In this document: positions 36,216 through 43,931 of the stretch, piece by piece | Position numbering within the stretch: position 1 is the stretch's first letter | Layout of the letters: the number at the start of each line of letters is the position of its first letter | Assembly (NCBI GenBank): GCA_030848545.1 | Contig: JAVDCA010000021.1 | Span: 62,001-126,000, forward strand | Source of the DNA: Astrobacterium formosum | GTDB taxonomy: Bacteria > Pseudomonadota > Alphaproteobacteria > Rhizobiales > Xanthobacteraceae | DNA: 64,000 nucleotides | Direction of reading: 5' to 3' | Made by a program: the position numbers and the translations under genes | The notes under the pieces: generated by a model | The model's database searches: none | What the model was told of the DNA's origin: nothing | Seen by the model: the letters and a program-made list of their open reading frames with translations, nothing else

Positions 36216-36806
36216 TCAGCCGGAGACCAGCCGCAGCGGGCCTCGCCGCGTGATGCGATAGACCGAGGCCGGCGGCACGTTGCGGATCACACGCGCCATC
36301 AGGCTGGCCTTGAGGCCGAGCCGGTCGAGCAGCGGCCGCGACACCGGACACACCGGCGCGTAGGTGAACTGATAGAAGACGCCGTTCGGACGCAGCACCG
36401 CGAAGGCGCCGGCAAGGATCGCAACCACCTTGCGGGGTGAGAGATTGAGAAGCGGCAGACCGCTCACCACCGCGCCGGCCTTTACGCCATCGCCCAGCGT
36501 CTCGCGCGACAACCGGCCCGCGTCCATCCACAAGACCTGCGCCGAGGGAAACGAGTACTGCAGCAGCCGGACGAAATCCGAGCCGTACTCTACCAGCGTC
36601 AGGTCGCGCTCGCACAGTCCCCGCGCCAGCAGCGCACGCGTGAACACGCCGGTGCCGGGGCCGAGCTCGATCACCGGCGCCGATGCGGCGCTGATCTCGC
36701 CGGTAATCGCCTGGGCGAGCGCCTGCCCGGACGGCGCGATGGCGCCGACCGCCGCCGGATCACTCAACCACGAACGCAGGAAAGAAAAGATCTCACGCGT
36801 TCCCAT
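36216..36806 (-). CDS. PmtA-like phospholipid N-methyltransferase family protein (copy 1)
   Basis: A 196-residue Rossmann methyltransferase with SAM motif IELGPGTGVFTRALL and later VVSGLPLLNLSP and YQFTYAPVCPV, the pattern of the rhizobial PmtA group that methylates phosphatidylethanolamine towards phosphatidylcholine. The N-terminal IFSFLRSWLSDPAAVGAIAPSG is also typical. GGAGAGG precedes the ATG at 36806. A close paralogue lies at 42654-43232. Exact substrate is not provable; several PmtA-like paralogues act on other lipids. Confidence 0.78.
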   Translation of the reverse strand: MGTREIFSFLRSWLSDPAAVGAIAPSGQALAQAITGEISAASAPVIELGPGTGVFTRALLARGLCERDLTLVEYGSDFVRLLQYSFPSAQVLWMDAGRLSRETLGDGVKAGAVVSGLPLLNLSPRKVVAILAGAFAVLRPNGVFYQFTYAPVCPVSRPLLDRLGLKASLMARVIRNVPPASVYRITRRGPLRLVSG

Positions 36807-37111
36807 CGCGCGCCTCTCCGATCAGCGGTGCGCACCGCGCCCAATGTGCATGCATGAATGCTCTCCTTCGTCACTATGCCGGCCTCTGTCGCGAACGCGC
36901 CGTCGGCACCGCCGTCTCTTTGCCGGCGCCAGATTGCATCAGCATTGCGGTGCGGGCCGATGTCTTCTCGAATACGCCGGCGCGACAGGCGGGCCGAAGC
37001 CTGCGCGGCGGCGAAGGCGCGAGTACCTCGGCACAGAGGTTTTGACCGGATGGTCGGAGCAGCCGTCTCGTCGAGCGCTCCGTCATTGCAACGCCGCAAT
37101 GCGCCGCGGCT
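36807..37111. other. Short non-coding stretch with no recognisable gene
   Basis: About 300 bases between the methyltransferase start and the MerR remnant. It probably includes the methyltransferase promoter and possibly decayed downstream sequence of the regulator, but no frame here has recognisable content. Confidence 0.4.
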
Positions 37112-37235
37112 GCGATCCGGCGTGACCAGACGATGGCGCTCGTAGATCCGCAGGGCCTTGATGGAGACCCCCTAGCAACGCCGCAGCCTCCCCGGCGGTG
37201 CGGAATGCCGTTCTGCTCTTGCCGAGAGGGGCCGT
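37112..37235 (-). pseudogene. MerR-family regulator, decayed HTH remnant
   Basis: On the minus strand one frame reads FRTAGEAAALLG, then after a one-base shift GVSIKALRIYERHRLVTPDRS. That is the winged helix-turn-helix start of a MerR-family activator. The frameshift lies in the run of Gs near 37170, and what follows loses similarity. No intact effector domain is visible. Probably non-functional. Confidence 0.55.
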
Positions 37236-37319
37236 CCATACATGACGATGTGTGATTAACCCGCGCCGAGCAGCGGGATCGCCTCGTCTCGCTCGCCCTG
37301 GCCGCAAAGGTGACGTTAT

Positions 37320-38684
37320 CTACCGAAGGCGTGAGCGCGCGCCGAACATGATCGCGACATGGGCTCCCGTCGGGCTATCCTTGATTTCGACGCGGCCTCC
37401 GTGCAATCGCGCGATTTCGCGAACCAGGTTGAGACCGAGCCCGGCGCCGCGAGTGCCGGGACTCACACGATAGAACGGCTCGAACACGCGCTCGCGATCC
37501 ACGCTCGGTACGCCCGGCCCCTCGTCCGTCACGGATAGCTCCGATGCGCTGACGCGAATCACGATGCGGCCACGACGGCCGCCGTATTGGATTGCGTTCT
37601 GGATCAGATTGGCAATCGCGCGCTCCAGTGCTCCTTCGTCGCCCGGCATCGTGAGCACGTCGACTGTGTTTTCGAACCCAATCTCGTAGCCGGCAGCGAT
37701 GGCGAGCGGGGCGAGGTCCGCGGTGGTGCGGCGGGCGATGTCGACAAGGTCGACGGCAACCCAAGGCGCTGCGGTTTGTCCAAGGCGTTCGACGTCCAGG
37801 AGCTGGTCGGCAAGGGTCGATAGCCGTTTCATATCCTCCAGCAGCCGCGCCGTTTGCGGCCCGAGATCGAGTGACTCGATCCGGGTCTGCAGGATCGCAA
37901 TCGGCGTTCGCACTTCATGGGCGGCGTTCGCCAGGAACAGCTCGCGACGTTCCAATCCTTCGTCGAGGCGCCGCAATGCGTCGTTGACGGCGCGCACCAA
38001 TGGCACGATCTCGCTCGGCACCAGATCGAGCGAAAGCTGCGTGCCACGCCGATCGATGTCGATCGCCTCGGCCTCCGCCGCCGCGGCGGCGAGCCCGGTC
38101 AGCGAGCGACGCACGACAATCGGGGTCGCGATCAGAGTCGCCAGCGCCATCACGATGGTGACCGGAAGAATTATGATGGCCAGCAACGCGGCGACAACGC
38201 CGGCAAAACGATTCCAGGGCACCGTGCCACCGGCGCCGGTGAGAATCTGGAGCTTGCCGCCAGGCGCGTCGATCCAGCGCATCCGTGCCGCGCCGCGTGG
38301 GGCGTCGCCGGCAGTCCAGCCGAGGCGGGCCTGTTCGACCGCGTCGAGGGCGTCGCCAATCCGGGCAAATTCGGCCGGCACCTCGCCGCGCGAGATCGAA
38401 TGCCCGTATTGGTCCCGGACCAGAAACCAAAACTCCGGCAGCGCTGCGGATTGTCTTGCCAGCATCGGCGTCTGCCTGAGCGTCAGCCCGCCCGACTCGT
38501 CGCGAGCGATCGCATCCCTGATCGCATCGATGGTTTGATCTTCAGGCTCGGGCGGCACCACAAAGCCGCCGACCAACAACCCGCCGATCCACGTGAGCGT
38601 CAGGATCGCGACCATCAGGGCCTGCAGCGCGACGAGGCGGCGGACCAATAACCATCGCAACGAGGTGCGTGGAGCTGTCGTCAT
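37320..38684 (-). CDS. Two-component sensor histidine kinase
   Basis: A 454-residue inner-membrane kinase: membrane helix near residues 17-38, periplasmic sensor of about 120 residues, second helix near 165-190, HAMP-like linker, dimerisation/phosphoacceptor box FLANAAHEVRTPIAIL, and catalytic N (NLIQNAIQYGG), G1 (DEGPGV) and G2 (GAGLGLNLV) boxes. The ATG overlaps the stop of the response-regulator gene (ATGA), so the pair is coupled. Layout is that of QseC/TctE-type sensors. Signal unknown. Confidence 0.9.
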   Translation of the reverse strand: MTTAPRTSLRWLLVRRLVALQALMVAILTLTWIGGLLVGGFVVPPEPEDQTIDAIRDAIARDESGGLTLRQTPMLARQSAALPEFWFLVRDQYGHSISRGEVPAEFARIGDALDAVEQARLGWTAGDAPRGAARMRWIDAPGGKLQILTGAGGTVPWNRFAGVVAALLAIIILPVTIVMALATLIATPIVVRRSLTGLAAAAAEAEAIDIDRRGTQLSLDLVPSEIVPLVRAVNDALRRLDEGLERRELFLANAAHEVRTPIAILQTRIESLDLGPQTARLLEDMKRLSTLADQLLDVERLGQTAAPWVAVDLVDIARRTTADLAPLAIAAGYEIGFENTVDVLTMPGDEGALERAIANLIQNAIQYGGRRGRIVIRVSASELSVTDEGPGVPSVDRERVFEPFYRVSPGTRGAGLGLNLVREIARLHGGRVEIKDSPTGAHVAIMFGARSRLR

Positions 38685-39355
38685 GGCACCCGGTTGATCA
38701 GATAGCCGATGCCGCGAATGGTATGGATTTCGACGCCGGCATCGGCGTCGATCAATTTCCGGCGCAGCCGCGAGATATGGGTGTCCAGTGCGTTCGACTG
38801 GATTTCGTCGTCGAAGCCGTAGACCGCTTGGACCAGCGCGCCGCGTGCGACGGTTCGATCGGATCGCCGCAGCAGCGCCTCGAGCACCAGCAACTCGCGT
38901 CGCGGCAGGTTGAGGTTGACGCCGTCGACGCTGGCTTGGCGATGGGTGCCGTCGAAACAAAGGCGGCCCAGCTTGAGGATCTCCTCCGACAGATCGCTTG
39001 GCCTGCGTAGCACCGCGCGCAGCCGGGCCAGTAACTCGGCGATTGCAAATGGCTTGCCCAGATAGTCGTCGGCTCCGCTATCCAGTCCCGCGACGCGCTC
39101 GGCGAGCTCGCCGCGCGCCGTCAGCACGATGATGGGGGTCATCAGGCCCTTTTCTCTCAGCGTGGGGATGAGCGAGAGCCCGTCGCCGTCGGGCAGTTGG
39201 CGGTCGAGCAGAATCGCACTGTAGCTGTTGTCGATCAGAGCCTCGCGGGCCAGACCAAGCGTTGCAACCCGATCGACCACCATGTCGTGGTTCCGCAGGG
39301 CGCCGGCCAGGGCCGCCGCCATTTCGGGTTCGTCCTCCACCAGGAGCACACGCAC
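38681..39355 (-). CDS. OmpR-family response regulator
   Basis: A 224-residue regulator with a receiver domain (phosphoacceptor Asp51 in ILLDRQLPDGDG) and a winged-helix DNA-binding domain ending DTHISRLRRKL and TIRGIGYLI. It starts at a GTG with GGAAGG upstream and precedes its kinase gene. Partner of the sensor kinase at 37320-38684. Target genes are unknown. Confidence 0.92.
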   Translation of the reverse strand: MRVLLVEDEPEMAAALAGALRNHDMVVDRVATLGLAREALIDNSYSAILLDRQLPDGDGLSLIPTLREKGLMTPIIVLTARGELAERVAGLDSGADDYLGKPFAIAELLARLRAVLRRPSDLSEEILKLGRLCFDGTHRQASVDGVNLNLPRRELLVLEALLRRSDRTVARGALVQAVYGFDDEIQSNALDTHISRLRRKLIDADAGVEIHTIRGIGYLINRVP

Positions 39356-39437
39356 AGTATGAACCTTCCGACCTCAGGGAGATTCAGTTTATCCGGCGAA
39401 CATTGCGTCAACGTTGCGCGGCGCCGAAGTGAACGGC

Positions 39438-39735
39438 TCATCCGGCGCCGGGCAGCGGCAACGCCCCGTCGCGCTCGTACAAATAATGCAGGCAGCGCAA
39501 CGCTTCACCGCTCTGGCCGGTAAGCTTCGGATTGTCCTTGAGAATCCGCAACACCTCGTCGCGCGCCTGCGTGATCAACTGGCCATGGACTTCGGAGCGC
39601 GCGATCCGGTAGCAGGGTAGGCCGTCCTGGCGGGTGCCGAGCACGTCGCCTTCGCCACGCAGATTGAGGTCTTCCTCGGCGAGGCGGACGCCGTCGGTGG
39701 TCTCGCGGATCACCCGCAGCCGCGCCGCCGACCTG
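39438..39735 (-). pseudogene. recG: recG helicase, C-terminal fragment
   Basis: About 100 codons match the end of RecG: RLRVIRET, GVRLAEEDLNLRGEGDVLGTRQDG, YRIARSEVHG, ending in a natural stop. RecG is about 700 residues; everything before this tail is missing, and the join with transposase sequence is near 39735. The fragment has no start and is presumably dead. A full recG would be expected elsewhere in the genome. Confidence 0.72.
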
Positions 39736-39822
39736 CCGAGATGGCTCGCCTGGTACAACGAGCAACGCCCCCAGAGCCTTGCCCGGAGAACACCCGCTCA
39801 GGCTCTCGCCGGAACAACCTGA
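39736..39822 (+). pseudogene. Transposase (rve integrase core) C-terminal end
   Basis: Reading rightwards the codons give RWLAWYNEQRPQSLARRTPAQALAGTT then a stop, the usual C-terminus of IS3/IS481-type DDE transposases. No other part of the element remains. It abuts the truncated recG fragment and points to a transposition-linked deletion. Confidence 0.6.
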
Positions 39823-39835
39823 TCAGAAGCCACAG

Positions 39836-40879
39836 CTAGTGCGCGTTCGCGAGTAACGGCCGTGAACCCTCGGCCGAGACACCGTGCGCCCGTCTGGTGT
39901 TGTCCAGGAACTGCCGCGCGCTCTCGCGCCAAGTGAAGGTCAAGGCGTGCGCCCGGCATTCTTCACGCCGCACTTGGAGCGCAGCCAGTGCCGCCCGGCG
40001 CAGATCGGGATCGAGACAGCCGCAGCCCGACTTGCCGAGTACGTCCATTGGTCCCATCACCGGGAAGGCCGCGACCGGCAGACCGCACGCCAGCGCCTCG
40101 AGGATCACCATTCCGAACGTATCGGTCAGGCTCGGGAAGACGAAGACGTCTGCTGATGCGTAGACGCCGGCAAGCGCTTTCCCGATCCGCGTGCCGAGAA
40201 AGTGGACTTGCGGATATCTCGATTGGAGCCTGGCGCGCGACGGCCCGTCGCCGACCACCACCTTCGAACCCGGCAAGTCGAGATCGAGAAAGGCGTCGAG
40301 GTTCTTCTCGACCGCGATGCGGCCGACATACAGGAACACCGGCTCCGGAAAGGCCAGCGACCGCACGCTGTGCGGACGAAACAGCTCGGTATCGACACCG
40401 CGCGACCACGGCATCAAATTCTGAAAGCCGTGCGCCTTCAGTGCTCGCTCCAGTGTCGGCGAGCCGACCATGGTGCCGTCACCGCTGTTGTGAAAGCGGC
40501 GTAGCGCCGCATAGCCCCACTTCAGCGGCACTGGTAGCCGCGCAGCCAGGTATTCGGGAAAGCGGGTGTGATAGCTGGTCGTGAATGGATAACCGTGCGT
40601 CCGGCAAACGTAGCGCGTGGTCCACCCGATCGGCCCTTCGGTCGCAATGTGCACCGAGTCCGGACGCATCCTGTCGATCATGCGCTCGATCCGGCGCGCC
40701 GAGGCGAGTGCCAGATGAATCTCCCGGTATCCCGGCAGCGGAAGAGTGCGGAAATCACTCGGCGTAAGAAAGTCGATCTCAGCTCCGAGCGAGGGCGCTT
40801 CGCTGGCGAGATATTCGAGCGAGCGAACTACGCCGTTGACCTGCGGACGCCACGCGTCGGTCGCGACAAGTACGCGCAT
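39836..40879 (-). CDS. GT4 glycosyltransferase, MgtA/alpha-mannosyltransferase-like
   Basis: A 347-residue two-domain glycosyltransferase. The N-terminus ATDAWRPQVNGVVRSLEYL is the acceptor-side signature of the MgtA/PimB-like group, and the C-terminal half has FLYVGRIAVEKN and DTFGMVILEALACGLP, the nucleotide-sugar E-x7-E motif. Such enzymes transfer hexose or uronic acid from NDP-sugar to diacylglycerol or related lipids at the cytoplasmic membrane. The TGATG overlap with the phosphoesterase gene and the DedA and PmtA-like genes upstream place it in an envelope-lipid operon. Donor sugar is unknown. Confidence 0.85.
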   Translation of the reverse strand: MRVLVATDAWRPQVNGVVRSLEYLASEAPSLGAEIDFLTPSDFRTLPLPGYREIHLALASARRIERMIDRMRPDSVHIATEGPIGWTTRYVCRTHGYPFTTSYHTRFPEYLAARLPVPLKWGYAALRRFHNSGDGTMVGSPTLERALKAHGFQNLMPWSRGVDTELFRPHSVRSLAFPEPVFLYVGRIAVEKNLDAFLDLDLPGSKVVVGDGPSRARLQSRYPQVHFLGTRIGKALAGVYASADVFVFPSLTDTFGMVILEALACGLPVAAFPVMGPMDVLGKSGCGCLDPDLRRAALAALQVRREECRAHALTFTWRESARQFLDNTRRAHGVSAEGSRPLLANAH

Positions 40880-41991
40880 CACGCCACAGCTTTCACGAAT
40901 GGCACCATGCTCGCGTCGCCCGGCATCTGGTCTGGTCGTGTCTCGGCCCACCTGACGATCTCGAATTGACCGTCATGATGCTCGACGACCCCGGTGCAGG
41001 CCTCCACCCAGTCGCCGGTGTTGATGTAACGAACGCCGAAATCGTCATGCATGGCCGCGTGATGGATGTGGCCGCAGATCACACCTTGAGCCTGGTGGCG
41101 CGCCGCTTCCGACGACAGCACCTCCTCGAAATGGCCGATGTGGTTGACCGCATTCTTGACCCGCAACTTCGCCCAGGACGAGAACGACCAATAGGCGAGC
41201 CCGAACCGGCTCCGGACCTCGTTCAACCAGACGTTGGTTGCCAACGCCGTCCGATAGCCGACATCGCCGAGCAACGCGAGCCAACGGGCGTGACGCACGA
41301 CGAGGTCGAAATGATCACCATGGACGACGAGATAGTCACGTCCATCGATCCCGCGGTGCATCGCGTAGTCGACCACTTCGAGGCCGCCAAAGGCCGAGCC
41401 CACATAGTCTCGCACGAACTCGTCGTGATTGCCGGCGACATAGACGAGGCGCTTGCCCCCGCGCGCGAGGTCGACCAGTTCCTGCACCACCGCATTGTGC
41501 GCCGTCGGCCAGTACCAGCTCGACCTCAGACACCAGCCATCAACGATATCGCCGACCAGGTACAGCGTTTCGGCATCGTAGTGGCGGAGAAATTCGATCA
41601 GCCGATCAGCCTGGCATCCTTTGGTCCCGAGATGGACGTCGGAAATGAACAGGCTCCTGACCCTGACGACATCCCGCGGCAACGAGCGGCCCATGTCCGG
41701 GTGCTCTACCGGCCGATCGCTGTCGCGGCGCTCGCGAAGAAAGGTCATCGCCGCGGCTTCGGCAAGGCCTGCAACGGCCTTCGTCACGTCACGGCTGGCG
41801 CGCCGCCTGAAGATCGAGCGATGCCAATAGATGCCAACGGCAATAATGAGCAGCGCGAGTTGGGCGCCACGGTGCCGGCCGTCGGACGCCGCAACGCCGA
41901 ACTGAAGGCTGGCGAGCAGGGTCAGCACCGCGGCCAAGAGATGCTCGAGTGCATGGGAGCCCGGCCTGAAACGGGAAAACATGGCTCTCAT
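40879..41991 (-). CDS. LpxH-like metallophosphoesterase with N-terminal membrane segment
   Basis: A 370-residue calcineurin-type phosphoesterase. Metal-binding motifs are complete: FISDVHLG, VGDIVDGW, AGNHDEF, VHGDHFD and CGHIHHA, in the arrangement of UDP-2,3-diacylglucosamine diphosphatases. About 110 residues precede the domain and include one or two hydrophobic helices (HLLAAVLTLLASLQFGVAA, ALLIIAVGIYW), which typical LpxH lacks. The start at 41991 is set by the ATGA overlap with the DedA gene; a later ATG at 41982 exists. It may act on a phospho-lipid intermediate other than lipid A. Confidence 0.8.
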   Translation of the reverse strand: MRAMFSRFRPGSHALEHLLAAVLTLLASLQFGVAASDGRHRGAQLALLIIAVGIYWHRSIFRRRASRDVTKAVAGLAEAAAMTFLRERRDSDRPVEHPDMGRSLPRDVVRVRSLFISDVHLGTKGCQADRLIEFLRHYDAETLYLVGDIVDGWCLRSSWYWPTAHNAVVQELVDLARGGKRLVYVAGNHDEFVRDYVGSAFGGLEVVDYAMHRGIDGRDYLVVHGDHFDLVVRHARWLALLGDVGYRTALATNVWLNEVRSRFGLAYWSFSSWAKLRVKNAVNHIGHFEEVLSSEAARHQAQGVICGHIHHAAMHDDFGVRYINTGDWVEACTGVVEHHDGQFEIVRWAETRPDQMPGDASMVPFVKAVA

Positions 41992-42647
41992 GCGAACTCC
42001 TCGGCGTTCCCTGGCGCCGCGAGTGCACGTGGCCGCGCAAGACGCGGCGAGGCGATCGATCGCCTGTGGAGGCGAAGCCCGAGGATGATAGCGGCCTCGA
42101 CGATGATCAGAGCCGCGGCGACCCAGAAGCCGATCCTGACGGGATCGTAGCCGCTGCCGCGGAGCGCATAGCCCAGGGTGAGAAACGGCGTGTTCCAGAT
42201 CAAGGTGCCGATCGCGGCGGCGGCGATGAAGATGCGCGGTTCCAATCGCAGGACACCGGCTGGCAGAGCCAGATAGATCCGCACCACCGGCAGCGTCTGG
42301 CCGATCACCGTCACCCAGAAATGATTGCCGCGATAAGCGTCGGTGAGCTGGCGATATAGCGAGAGCCGCAGCGACACGTACTTTCCATAGCGTGTCACCA
42401 GCCCTTCGATGCGCTGCGAACCGAACGCACGGCCAATGCCGTACCAACCGATTGCCCCGACCGAGGATCCGATGCTTGTCGCCATGATGGTCATGGCGAG
42501 CGTCGTGCCGTCGGCAATCGTCAGGCCGAGGAGCATCAGTAAGACATAGGACGGAAACATCGGGATGAACTTCTCGGCGACTGCCAGGCAGCCAACGCCC
42601 AGCAGGCCAAGATGGAGAAACAATTCAATTGTGCTCGGCGTGTCCAT
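41988..42647 (-). CDS. DedA/SNARE-associated family membrane protein
   Basis: A 219-residue polytopic membrane protein with the DedA pattern: an N-terminal EKFIPMFPSYVLLMLLG (acidic residue plus P-S near the reentrant loop), GSSVGAIGWYGIGRAFG, and the conserved GQTLPVVRIYLALPAG. DedA proteins are proposed lipid (C55-P or phospholipid) flippases of the inner membrane. It is the second gene of the operon, six bases after the methyltransferase stop, and its stop overlaps the phosphoesterase start. Confidence 0.88.
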   Translation of the reverse strand: MDTPSTIELFLHLGLLGVGCLAVAEKFIPMFPSYVLLMLLGLTIADGTTLAMTIMATSIGSSVGAIGWYGIGRAFGSQRIEGLVTRYGKYVSLRLSLYRQLTDAYRGNHFWVTVIGQTLPVVRIYLALPAGVLRLEPRIFIAAAAIGTLIWNTPFLTLGYALRGSGYDPVRIGFWVAAALIIVEAAIILGLRLHRRSIASPRLARPRALAAPGNAEEFA

Positions 42648-42653
42648 GGTATT

Positions 42654-43232
42654 TCAATCACGTTGGGGGAGGCGGCTGATCCGGTACACCCAGGCCGGCG
42701 GCAGATTGCGAAAGGTCTGCCCGATGCAGGTTGCTTGCAGGCCGAGACCAGCCATGATCGCGTCAGCAACGGGGCAGTGCGGTCGATAGGTGATCTGATA
42801 GAAGGCACCGCCTGAACGGAGATAGAAAAACGCACCCTCGAGGATCGCGCGCACCTTCTCCGGCGACATTGTGAGAAGCCCGAGCCCGCTGACGACAGCA
42901 CCGACCGGCGCCCCCTCGAACAACTGTGCCCTGTACAGCCATGCCGCGTCCATCCACAGCACGCGAGCTCCGGGGAAGCGGTGCTGCAATAGCGGGATGA
43001 AGTCGGAGCCGTATTCGACCAAAGTCAGATCTTGTTGTTTGACGCCGCGCTTGAGCAGCGCGCGCGTGAAAACACCGGTACCCGGGCCGAGCTCGATGAT
43101 GGGCCCGGTCTTGGCCGTAATCCCTTGCACCATCAGCGATGAGGCCGTAGCCCCCGTCGGGGCAACCGCGGCAACACTCAGCGGATTGCGAATCCACGCG
43201 CGAAAAAACGGCAGGATGTCAGCCGTCGACAT
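42654..43232 (-). CDS. PmtA-like phospholipid N-methyltransferase family protein (copy 2)
   Basis: A 192-residue paralogue of copy 1 with the same SAM motif (IELGPGTGVFTRALL), the shared DLTLVEYGSDF block and YQITYRPHCPV. Copy 2 heads an operon with DedA, LpxH-like and glycosyltransferase genes, whereas copy 1 is paired with a patatin. The ATG at 43232 has GGAAGA at a good distance; a TTG 18 bases upstream is possible. Likely modifies an ethanolamine or related head group of a membrane lipid. Confidence 0.78.
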   Translation of the reverse strand: MSTADILPFFRAWIRNPLSVAAVAPTGATASSLMVQGITAKTGPIIELGPGTGVFTRALLKRGVKQQDLTLVEYGSDFIPLLQHRFPGARVLWMDAAWLYRAQLFEGAPVGAVVSGLGLLTMSPEKVRAILEGAFFYLRSGGAFYQITYRPHCPVADAIMAGLGLQATCIGQTFRNLPPAWVYRISRLPQRD

Positions 43233-43653
43233 GCTGGATCTTCCGGACAATAAAGGTACGGACGGTGGTGCGGCGATGATTTGTTAATGACGTCATGTAC
43301 ATCTCTTTCAGTTCTGCTCTTTCGGTTCTGCGGATCTCCGCCGTCGAAAGCGGACGGCTCCCGTCGAGGCTGAGCAGCAGTGTCCGGCGCAGCAGGATGA
43401 TGAAGCCGGGCCCGACAAGTGGCCTTCAGTCTCACGCAAACCTTGCGAGCGTCTGTCGCCAATATGTGCCACGGAAAAAATCGCCAGTAGACATGAGGTC
43501 AGCTAACGGGCGTGAGCGTGGGCGCAAAGAATGGCTGCGAATGCGAATTTCTGTTGGTAGAAGAACCAACTGGAAATGGTCGCTCCGTTGCGGGCAGTGC
43601 TCGCGCGCCATGACATGCTTAGAGCCGGATCGTGAAATTCGAGCCTTGAAGAC
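43233..43653. other. Upstream region of the lipid operon, no gene recognised
   Basis: About 420 bases with only weak open frames on both strands. The operon promoter should be here. One minus-strand frame (about 43432-43620) looks gene-like at its end but I recognise nothing and no ribosome-binding site supports it. Confidence 0.35.
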
Positions 43654-43818
43654 ATGACGCCCGATCAAGCCTACTTCACCCCGCTGCCGCTCCCGCACGG
43701 CAGCCTAACCCCGGCAGAGGCTCCACTTATCGAAGCGGAAAATCTGTTCAGACAACCGGGACCACCTCAGACCATGGTTGTCGGGATGTTCCCGAACGAT
43801 ACATGGGCTAAAGCCTAA
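43654..43818 (+). pseudogene. Possible IS3-type transposase 3' end remnant
   Basis: The frame reads MTPDQAYFTPLPL, then PLIEAENLFRQPGPP, to a TAA. The TPDQAYFxxLP phrase is the usual last segment of IS3-type OrfB proteins. No catalytic core precedes it. Identification rests on this phrase only. Confidence 0.4.
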
Positions 43819-43931
43819 TATTTATATAGCAATTTCAATGACATAGATGTTCCCGGTTTTGTTCGGACTGGCGCGCCATTTTGCAATGAATTCCGTTTGT
43901 TAGCTGCTCATCGAGGAACTGCCTCATCTAT

